Shown here in pieces: positions 54,520-64,000 of a stretch of DNA of 64,000 nucleotides. The notes below the pieces were generated by a model. That model was not told the origin of the DNA. It was given only the letters and a program-made list of their open reading frames with translations, and made no database searches. The translations under genes were made by a program, and so were the position numbers. Source of the stretch: Gadus chalcogrammus (Eukaryota > Chordata > Actinopteri > Gadiformes > Gadidae); assembly GCF_026213295.1 (NCBI RefSeq), contig NC_079412.1, positions 9,634,954-9,698,953 on the forward strand. Direction: 5' to 3'. Every line of letters begins with the position of its first letter. The first letter of the stretch is position 1.

Positions 54520-54985
54520 GGCTGTGTGAGTGTGTGTGTCCGGCTGTCTGAGTGTGTGTGTGCGGGGCTGTGTGAGTGTGTGTGTGCGGGGCTGTGTGAG
54601 TGTGTGTGTGCGGGGCTTTGTGAGTGTGTGTGCGGGGCTGTGTGAGTGTGTGTGTGCGGGGCTGTCTGAGTGTGTGTGTGCGGGGCTGTGTGAATGTGTG
54701 TGTGCGGGGCTGTGTGAGTGTGTGTATGCGAGAATGTGTGAGTGTGTGTGTGCGGGGATGTGTGTGTGGTTGTGTGTGTGTGCGGGGATGTGTGATTGTG
54801 TGTGTACGGGGCTGTGTGAGTGTGTGTGTGCGTGGCTGTGTGAGTGTGTGTGTGCGGGGATGTGTGAGTGTGTGTGCGGGGATGTGTGAGTGTGTGTGTG
54901 CAGGGATGTGTGTGTGTGTGCGAGGATGTGTGAGTGTGTGTGTGCGGGACTGTGTGAGTGTGTGTGTCGGGTTGTATGAGTGTGT
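54520..54985. repeat. 24-bp minisatellite, about 19 copies
   Basis: The unit is GCTGTGTGAGTG then TGTGTGTGCGGG, with length variants of 20-24 bp and base changes (GATG for GCTG, CGTG or CAGG for CGGG). Because 24 is a multiple of 3, long open frames arise on both strands (8-residue repeats like CVRGCVSV and HSHSPAHT). They have no independent coding support. Confidence 0.9.
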
Positions 54986-55273
54986 GAGTTGGAGAGAATC
55001 GCAAAGTTGTAGAGAAAAGGGAGAGAGAGAGGGAGACAGTTGGGATGAGACTGCGTGTGATGTGTGTGTGTTTGTGTGTGTGGGGGGGGGGGGGTCATGG
55101 GAGGCATTTGTGGGTACTTGCTCTAAGGAGAGAGGGAGACGCGTCCTGCCGAATGCACAGCCACCGCGTGCACTGTTCACTCATTAGGAAATAGGTCATG
55201 GATTCCGCCTGCATGCATAGCAACTTGTCAAAATCTCTCACGTTAAACAAGGGGTGAGTCTGGAGCCTCAGGG

Positions 55274-55570
<297 letters not shown>

Positions 55571-57905
55571 GGTACTGACACAGCAAACCCCCCCCCCTCC
55601 GCTTCATTGAGAGAAAGTGGTGAGGTAAGACATGATGATCATACTGGGGACTTGTAAAAGGCAAGGGGAGAGGAGGGTTGGTAGCCAACCAAGTTATTTT
55701 TTTTATCGACAGAGGACGCTCTTGTGCCACACTCTCCAGTCTGTGTGTGTGTCTGCTGTTGTTTTTGTGACTGCGGTCTGTTTGTGTGTTTGTGATGAGT
55801 GTTTGGGTGTGTTTGTGGGTGTGTGAGTGATGGAAATGCAGGAGGTCATAATGCTCATATGATAGAACACATTTTGAAGCACCAGTTCAAATAAAAGACA
55901 ACTTCAAATTGTGTCTTTTCCATCCCCGGCAATTCAATGGTTAATGGACACATCATTCCATCTGGACACAGAGAGCAGTGGGCTCAGTGTCAAACGACTT
56001 GCAGGCCTAACTCAATTAAACAAAATACTGCTGCAGTTGCCATGCAAATAGGCTGGAAATAAAGAGGGCTGATGGCGATGGTGATGGTGGCTGTGGTGAT
56101 GGTGGTTTAGACCGAGGAACACCCAGCCTCCCGTCAGACGCTGCTGGATGGAAGTTTGTCGGACTGCATCTCCTCAAAGGGCCTTTGAAGTACGGTAAAG
56201 CAGCAGAATAGCTAATCTTTAACTCATATTCTCCACTGGTCCGAAACTGGAGTCATTCCACTGCTTTCTGAAATAATATTCAATTTCTGAAACCACTTTC
56301 AAAATACCTTATACACCTGGCTGCTTTTAATCTTATAATCAGGTAGATGGTGACAATTCATATAGACAATCTGCCTCAATAGAGGAAGAAAACGAATTGA
56401 TAGAAATCAAGACTTCTAGACACGTTTAACTGAACTCAAAGCGATCTAATAGAATTGTCCACAATAGTCCACAAAATTGCCCTTTCGTGGCCAACTGGGT
56501 CCGACACACTGATTGCAAGGCTGTAGCCCTATCTATCAGTGTATGGCTTTTCATTAAACTGGAGTTAATTAGGTGAGCATAATCAGTATGTGATCATCAA
56601 ACCGAGCTGAGTGCCGGTTTGTTCTACCAAGGCAGCAATTTTCACCCTGGCGAGTGGTGGCTGCTTTGCCTTTCAGGGGTCAAGCGGATGTTTCGCTATG
56701 GAGACGGATATTAAAATAATGATGTGAGAAGGTCATGCTACTGATACACAGGTTTTACCAAAAAAGAAACTGGGGTTTGATTGCACGCCGGTCCGGGGAA
56801 TTAATATGCTCTCCGTCAGCCATGGCTGCAGATTGCAAGTTATTTTCATGCAAATGCAAAGCAATTTTCTACTTAAGGCAGCATCTATTTTCTTTGGAGT
56901 GGTCTAACTGCATAATATGCGCTTGACGTGCGCTGGCATTGAGGCAAAGACGTGTGAGTGCATCTGCTGGTCGACAGACGAGTTACTAAAAGGAGAGTTG
57001 GAAATTTTATATGATTGAGGCTAAGCCACATATTTTTTGTATTTTGCTATATTTCCAGGTACCTAATGAACATAATTGCTTCGATTCTTGCAATAGAGAG
57101 AAAGTATATTTAAACTTCAAAATAGTGTTTGGCAGCTTTGACCTTTTCGACACTGGACAAGTCTGAACATTCTGGACGGTTCAAGCGCATTCAAATATGA
57201 ATATCAAATAAATAAAAAATCACTTGTTGCAATGTCACTGGTTATAACACCATCGGTCTGTCACGGTTATTATCTCCAATATAGAGCCTGCACGTATGTG
57301 GTGCGCAGATCTTGAGGTTCCCAGTGATTTTCAAAAAGGCAAAATGATTGGGATATTTACTGCTATTGACAATAGGCCTATGTTACAGTCAAGCGAGTAT
57401 AGCACCAATGTATTTGTCAAACTAAACATTCACCCCCATTGAACAATTTTCAAATATGTCACAACGCTTAGCGTGATTGAGTATTTATTGGTGGTTCTAT
57501 TAAAAGTATGGCATTAAAACAAAAGGCTATAATGGCCAGAAACATTCAACACTGTTTTTCAGTAGGACAAAAATCACAAATGACTGGATCGAAAGAATTG
57601 GGTTTGATTTGAATAATCATACATTAAATAACGCGAATTACAAACTACACAATGGGATTGCGGTAAAGAGCCACAACCACAAATAATCCTCCACAATATG
57701 TGCTGCTTTCTCTGCTGACAACCCCGGCCCCATAAACGATGCCCCTTCATCAGCTGGTCCTCCGCAGTGGAAGGCTTCCCTAAATCATCCCTTACACACA
57801 ATCCATTAGGGCTACTAGCAGGGCTACTCCATCATTGGAGTATTTAAATAAAGCAAAACCCAGGGTAGGTGGGTGGTTACTGTACAACAACCGTTTCGAC
57901 CTTAC

Positions 57906-58560
57906 CTCTTATTTCCAGCTTGGTTTCTGAGTAATTCCCTCCAGCGTGGCTGCTACAGAAACTGATGCTCAGATCCAGAGGACGAAAGTCTGGCACCACG
58001 ATGTTCCTCACAGATGCTGAAGATGTAGAAGATGTAGTTCCCTTTCAATTCCTAGAAAAATGCGATATTATACCCTTAAGCGAGCTGCTCGTGCGGCGGC
58101 GGCGTTTCATTCATGCAGCCTGCACCCTGTTCCCTCGGCTGTCACTTCACCACAACTACGCGGAGTTATATACAATAATGAATCATCTACGTCCGGTCAT
58201 TGAGCGCTTAACTTCGAGAGACTCTGACGTCTGGAAACCGACCCGTCTACCTCAGTTCCTCACGCAACAACGTTGTGCCGATGCGACGCACATTCCTTCA
58301 GTAGTTCCCCCAGAAGAACAGCCTCTCTCAGCTACTCTACAACCTGAATGTCTGTGCGTCTGGCTGGCTGTCCGCGGTCCGGTGTTGTGATTCACGAGGT
58401 TGGTTCAAAACGAGCACCCCGCCTTCTTCTCACAGGGCTGCCGAGACTGACAGCTTTGTGGCGCTAAACCGCGAGTACCACCACCGTGTACAGTAGTGCA
58501 GACTACCGCCCGCACATGCTACTACAGTTCGGGTTTAGAGCCAGCCCCCTCCCGCTCTCT
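57906..58560 (-). other. plxna2: candidate non-coding exon 1 (5' UTR) of plxna2
   Basis: The minus strand has a strong splice donor, AAGAG|GTAAGG, with its GT at 57905-57904, on the gene-proximal side of a CpG-dense block. A TATA-like TTTAAAAG lies at about 58583-58592 on the same strand, so transcription could start near 58560 and give a long leader. Short upstream ORFs are present. An open frame of 141 codons on the plus strand (57965-58390) matches no family I know and is treated as a by-product of base composition. No transcript evidence is available; the link to exon 2, 25 kb away, rests on strand, donor quality and CpG context. Confidence 0.45.
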
Positions 58561-58600
58561 GCCTAAACCGTCGCCGCTCGTACTTTTAAATTAAAGTGCC
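57960..58600. promoter_or_regulatory. CpG island, likely plxna2 promoter
   Basis: CG dinucleotides are dense here, for example in the GCGGCGGCG stretch near 58095 and the clusters near 58265-58290 and 58440-58580, in contrast to CpG-poor DNA on both sides. Weaker CpG density continues to about 58880. It lies just upstream of, and within, the candidate exon 1. CpG islands at the first non-coding exon are usual for plexin genes. Confidence 0.55.
58583..58592 (-). promoter_or_regulatory. TATA-like element
   Basis: The minus strand reads TTTAAAAG at the outer edge of the CpG island, at a distance that would suit a start near 58560. It is a short, A/T-rich match and could be chance. Confidence 0.25.
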
Positions 58601-58803
58601 AGTGAACCCCAAACCATTTCTGTTTTAAAGTTGTAATTCTGTCTTCTATGGTCACGTCAGAACAATGAGGGCCTAGGCTGGTGTTACCTTTTGTCAAAGT
58701 TGCAAAAGTAATACGGTGATTTTGATGTGAAATTCGTCGTATTTACCAGTCTCCGCCAAGCCGTTGGACTCGGTCGAGAAATACTCAGGTGCCGTTATGA
58801 TAA

Positions 58804-58811
58804 TGACGTCA
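58804..58811. promoter_or_regulatory. perfect cAMP-response element (TGACGTCA)
   Basis: This is the full 8-bp palindromic CREB/ATF site, about 220 bp upstream of the TATA-like element, in a CpG-containing stretch. Functional CREs usually lie within a few hundred bases of a start site, so its position is fitting. Binding is inferred. Confidence 0.4.
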
Positions 58812-61745
58812 CGACGAAGGTACAAGAGACAGCGAGGGGGCGCGTGCCACGCTGCGCGCGGACGTGCGGACCTCAGTCCATCAAAGACACAGGGCTGAGC
58901 TACTTGGACACAAGTTTAACCATTTCACATAGAACCTCGCTCATCATAACGCTCATGCTCATACTACAACGACTCGTAGCTGAAACAAACATGTATAACG
59001 AATTGCCCTGACTTGAGTGGTAACCATGGGGATAACACCTGTATGGGTCGATGGGTAACACGCCCTCTGTCCAAACGCAATTAAACAAACCAACAGTTGA
59101 AAAAGGGGGTTAGCTTACACCTAAAAGATAAATTCATATTTTGCTAATATTTATTCTGAACTAGTATATCATATTGGCCTGTGCATGTGTTTGTTTAATG
59201 TTAAAATGATTATATATCATTTTTATCATTTGGTATCAAGCACAATCCAATTTAAGGGCAGCCAATGGTAGGCTCTGATGTTACAGAAGAGAACGGCGAC
59301 GAAATTAGATGTAGGGCCTACCGGGAAGATGTCATTAAACAGGCATTGATGTGTTACTTTTATCAGTCTAAACGTTTTACAAGTAATTCTTAATAGGGAA
59401 ACCTAAACAGCGGTTTACCTATAAAGAATGGATAAAAGTGCCACCTAGGCTAATTCAACTAACTGCTCTGGTGGATTTTCATCCATCTGAGTATACTCCG
59501 TAATTACAACAATCCTAAATAGTGCTTTACAGCTTTCTTGACAGTCAATAATTTGTCTGAAGTTGTGTGGTTGGTATGCGCCTATTATGAGTGTCACTCC
59601 AGTCAACTCTGTTAAAATACTGCCATCTATAGACACAAGTGTGAAGCTGCCTCTTTGAGAACCGCCGCAGTAACAGAGCTTGGGGTGGGGGAGGAATTAT
59701 TTCCTCCGGGAGTTTTTCACATTGGACGATGCTTTACTTTACATTGAGTTTCATTTCAAAGCATGTCTATATCTTTCTATCGACTGTATCTAACTAAGGG
59801 TTAGGGTCATCTTCTAACTAAATCCCCCAACGTATTGAATGGATTGGAGGTAGACATAATAACATATTTGTAGGCATATGTGATAGAAGTTGATGAGAGA
59901 AAGACATGGAGCCTTCTTCTACAATTCTGCGGATGGGGTCCATGCACACAGGCACGCAGGCATGCAAACACACACACAAAGACACGCACACATGCAGACC
60001 ACCCCTGTGTTTGATCAGAAAAAAATAGGCTAGCCAGCTCCTCTGATGCATTAATAATGCAAAGTGTGTGTTAGTGTGTTGTCCTCCATCAAAAGTATTG
60101 CAAAACTGCCGGAAGGAGGAAGAGGTGGGCAACTAGTGTGTAAGTACACTAAGAGCACAGCGGCCACTTAAAGACAGGGTCAATAGCTGGAGGGTGTCCA
60201 GATTGAAGTTCCACCATACTCACCCTCAAATGGATCTTAGTCAAGCCCTGGCAGGCCTTGGTAATCAAATACAGACTTTTTCAATCCATTACTCTCCGCC
60301 CTGTTTGGAACAAGCCGTTATTTGTTTGATTAGAACATAACTCAATTCATATCGAGAGTAATAGTGCCAAGAACTGCCCAGAAAGGTTCTGCCCCTCTGG
60401 TGGAAAATGATATATAGATATGCTATGTATGGGGAATGCATGTGTCCATGTGTCCAATAGTGCACCCAATTGCTTACATGTAGCTGGCTTAAGATGAAAA
60501 AAGTAAGCACTCTTGTAAGATGTAATATGACATATTTTGTATTACATTTAATGTTAAACATGTTTGAACTAAAAAGAGAAATGTAAAGACAATCATCTTC
60601 CACACAAAGTAACAATGGTAAGGAAAACAGGGCTTAAAGCAGCACCACCACAACGATTAATGTTGTCTTTACTACTGATACCATGTGATTAGGGAGCAGG
60701 AGGGGGTTAGTCATCCTGCTCGAGGTGCCTGTTGTTTGTGTCAAGAAACACCCTAGACGTTACAACGCTCTTTCTTACCTACTGTACAGACCAAACTTAG
60801 GGTTTGGACTCCGCCAAGCAAGACCCACCGGCCATCAGATCAGTCCACGACCAGAGGACCCTGCCTTCAGTGGGATGTGTGCTGTTCAATTAGTGTGTTT
60901 GGCTCTCCCTAGTCTAGACGGCAGGGAGATAGAGAGAGCGGAGGGGGGAGGGACGGAAGGAGGGAGGTGCAATTTGTGGGCAAATCCCCAAAAGCTGATT
61001 TGACGGCTGGTCAGTTGAGTGACCGAGCCCAGCAGCCGTCAGCTGGGTGGAGGCGTCGGCGAGGTGGGTCGGTAATGGGCAGCACGCGGAGTCGCCGCTC
61101 CAGCGCTTGAAGATCAAAGTGCTCTTGCACGCTGCGATTTCATACCAGGTTGGAAGGTTTCAAAGGGGCTCCTTGTGATGCCTGCACATCGCTACCCCCA
61201 CCCGACCCCCCCCCCCCCCTTACCTCTTGGGCCATATCTGAAGAAATCATGAGTGGAGGTCGGAGGAGCAACTTGACATCTCCACTGGCATTCCATTCCC
61301 TCTCTCTCCTCAGCCATGTCTATTATGCTCCTCCATGCTCCAAAGAAAGACAATCTGGAAAGAGTTACCCAGAGAAACAATCATCTTGCATTACATTGCC
61401 GTTGCCTTTAACAGTATCTCACCGTTAAGGTAAACTAATCTGATTAGAGCAATGCTCAGCAACACGACTCAACACGGCATACTAAAAAGGCAGCAGAAAC
61501 TTCCTCTAGCCAAAGGTATAAATTCAATTCTCTGTGCTTTCAAATTCAACACTTGCTAAACACAAATTCTGAACAGATTTTTGACGTGTGTATTGTTCAG
61601 GGTAAAATAAACGCCTCAGACTGACTCCAGTGGAGGTATGGAGCGCCCCTCCATTACTTAAAATGGAGGCAGGGCAAGGGTAGCGTGTCCAGGGAGACGT
61701 CTCTGTGTGCGGTTCTTCGGAGCAGGTCCATTATGGACATCCAGA

Positions 61746-61763
61746 CCCCCCCCCCCCCCCCCC
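61746..61763. repeat. poly-C run (C18)
   Basis: Eighteen C in the upstream flank. Confidence 0.9.
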
Positions 61764-61860
61764 TGGCGCCCATCCACCTGTTAGAGTGGGCAGCCGCGGA
61801 TACACACTCATGAGGCCCGTGGGACCACTGCCATGCAACTTCCACTCAGTTACGCACATA

Positions 61861-61913
<53 letters not shown>

Positions 61914-61930
61914 ACAAACACACACACAAC
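61861..61930. repeat. (CA)n microsatellite
   Basis: CA with CTCA and AACA interruptions. Confidence 0.9.
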
Positions 61931-62696
61931 GTATATGTGTGCATATGCACAGACACAAACACACACACACATTATACAGGTGGCCCATTACATCAGTAAT
62001 GGCCCACCCATGGTGATCCAGCAGCCTGCCACACACACACACACGCCTCACCACTGACAAGTGCTGATGATGGCTCCGCACTTTGGCTTCTCAACACGGA
62101 GGGAGGAATTCACTGTTCCCGCACTAAGTAGTCTGATAAGTAACAAGAGGCGGAGAACATATAAAAAATAGACTGTGCTTAGTCGATTTCTATTTGCGGG
62201 AAGAAGCGGTACACAGTACACAGGACAGGCAGTGTCTGCCAGAGTAATGAGCCTGGTTCTGAGTGACTTAGTGTCTCAGCTGTGTTCTCCAGGCACCCGG
62301 TCTCAGGGCTCCAGACAAAACAACCAAGCTGAAACAAACTAAGTGCTTGATTTGTTGCCTATTAATACCAGAGACTTACTTATTGGCTTGCCATTGGCCT
62401 TGGAGAGACGATTGAACAAAATAATACTATTCGATAATAAAAACATGAAAGGAATGTAAAAGGCAAATACAGAGAAAGGGAAGGAAAGGTGTAGATGGCT
62501 TGTGTTTTCACACTCTTGTGGCATAATTGAGCATCCAGCGTGGAGAAGAATGTTGTGAGGAGAAAGAACAATTAGTTTCTGTGCCCACAGCGCTAAGTGT
62601 TTTATACGCCCACACCACTGCTAGGTGACTGAATATCGAAGAACTGGAATTGGAAAATGGATAAAGTCCATATTAGCCAAGGAGTTAGAAGTGATA

Positions 62697-62699
<3 letters not shown>

Positions 62700-62787
<88 letters not shown>
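62700..62787. repeat. (GA)n microsatellite
   Basis: About 88 bp of pure GA. Confidence 0.95.
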
Positions 62788-62788
<1 letters not shown>

Positions 62789-63321
62789 GAGGGACAAGAA
62801 AAGGGGAAAAAAACTCCCACAATGCAAAGCATTTCCATTAGACAGTGTGGCTGTTTTAATAAGATGTTTATCAGGATATGAATCTCAGGAAATTGCTGGC
62901 TATTTATTTTAGCGGCGGTGCTCTGGCGCCTTCCTCTTGATGAAGCATTTTGTTTTAATTAGACACATTTCCACACTCCACCAGGGATGACCTCCTATTA
63001 TGGTGAAGTGGGCCTGCTTAGCAGAGCAAGCAGCCAGCCATGAGCTCTGCTATGCATCTCAATCATTTCCCATCCATGGCCATCGCCCAGTCCCATGACC
63101 AAACCAAAGCAGTCCAATATTAAGCAGAACCAAATTGTTAAACAGAGTAATCTCACACATATTTCCTATCGCCCCACCTCCCCTCACCAGCACCACCACC
63201 TCATTCACAGTTTGAAATGAAGCGTAGCCAAATAATAAGATGCATTGTTTTCCATGCTAACAAGGGAAGCTCGGATATCCTTATCCTTCACGGTGATGGA
63301 GGACGGGATGAGGGACGGGAT

Positions 63322-63341
63322 GGGGGGGGGGGGGGGGGGGG
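63322..63341. repeat. poly-G run (G20)
   Basis: Twenty G in a row. Confidence 0.9.
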
Positions 63342-64000
63342 AGTCTTCTGCAGACTAAGAAACACATTTCCCTCCTCACGAGTGGAGCAGGGAATGTGGG
63401 GAGCACACACTTAATCTACACAATGAGAAAATCTGACAACTGGTTGCATGCCGTTGGGATTAATGTTTTACCTGAGCTTTCCTATTTTTGATGCATGCTA
63501 TTTTGAGTGATGAGTGAACAGGCTCACAGAAGTGGAGGAGAAAAAGCTGAATGTGAGAGCTTATGAGTCATGTTAAACAGGGAGAATAACATGTTAAGCC
63601 AACAAAACGCATCTGCCACTTCCTGGGTTGAATCAATATGAAAGAAAACGACATCATACTTTCTGTTGTATGGGAAAAGGCAATGGAAACATAACTTACA
63701 GATATACCTGCAATAAAGGCAGGTTCAAATACTCAGAAAGAGATATACTCTGGCTGTTGTAAGAGATTGGGTTGCATTCAAATCGTATCACATTTCGACA
63801 AACCCCAGATTTACACCCGCTTCTATCTGTCTCTCTTTCTCTCTCGCACTCTCTGCTTATCTTTCCCCTCTACTGTCATGCTCATTGACAGATCATTTAG
63901 TGATTGCCAATCAGAGAGAGAGGAAAAAGGAAAGAAGAATAAGAAAACATAACGGAGCTAGAGGACAAAGTAATTACAATCTGCCGTTACATGTCAGCAA

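Larger units (their letters stand above)
58600..64000. other. upstream flank of plxna2, no gene recognised
   Basis: This holds a CpG-containing promoter fringe to about 58880, then AT-rich unique DNA. CA repeats lie at 61861-61930, a C run at 61746-61763, a GA tract at 62700-62787 and a 20-G run at 63322-63341. Open frames here are short and resemble no known protein. Confidence 0.6.

Noticed and set aside
54520..54985. CRISPR-like array
   Set aside because: Units are directly adjacent without unique spacers, and the DNA is vertebrate.
54332..55187. Long TH/SH-repeat and CV-repeat open frames (up to 282 aa) as secreted repeat proteins
   Set aside because: They are translations of the 24-bp minisatellite on both strands.
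57965..58390. 141-aa plus-strand open frame
   Set aside because: No family recognised. It lies in a CpG island antisense to the proposed exon 1; composition alone can explain it.

Overview
The window is vertebrate nuclear DNA, almost certainly from a ray-finned (teleost) fish. Evidence: GT-AG introns of 6 to 25 kb, CpG islands, the 3' end of an L2-type LINE, two copies of a short repeat core common in teleost genomes, and a very high load of long CA/TG and GA/CT microsatellites. Nothing bacterial or viral was seen. I cannot name the species.

One gene is certain: plxna2 (plexin-A2, a transmembrane semaphorin receptor used in axon guidance), on the minus strand. Its first coding exon (31120-32328) carries the start codon, signal peptide and most of the sema domain, 403 codons in all. 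The next coding exon (24630-24812, 61 codons) continues in phase 0. A good splice acceptor at 32460 places 131 nt of 5' UTR on the first coding exon. A strong minus-strand donor at 57905, at the edge of a CpG island (about 57960-58600), is the best candidate for the upstream non-coding exon and promoter. That would make intron 1 about 25.4 kb and intron 2 about 6.3 kb. Positions 1-24629 are intron 3. No exon 4 was found there, so the rest of the protein (end of sema, PSI, IPT, transmembrane helix, GAP) must lie beyond position 1.

Layout: 1-24629 intron 3, with microsatellites, two minisatellites, an L2 LINE tail at about 20365-20843 and homopolymer runs; 24630-24812 exon 3; 24813-31119 intron 2, with very long polypurine/polypyrimidine tracts; 31120-32459 exon 2; 32460-57905 intron 1, with a second CpG island (about 42670-43080), a possible plus-strand coding exon (34075-34152), a 24-bp minisatellite (about 54520-54985) and long TG tracts; 57906-58560 candidate exon 1 and promoter; 58600-64000 upstream flank.

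Most long open frames in the window are translated microsatellites or the antisense of plxna2 exon 2, and are left out. I found no clear new biological system. The items most worth checking are the plus-strand mini-exon, the two CpG islands as alternative plxna2 promoters, the start-stop uORF, and the complementary GA and UC tracts in intron 2.
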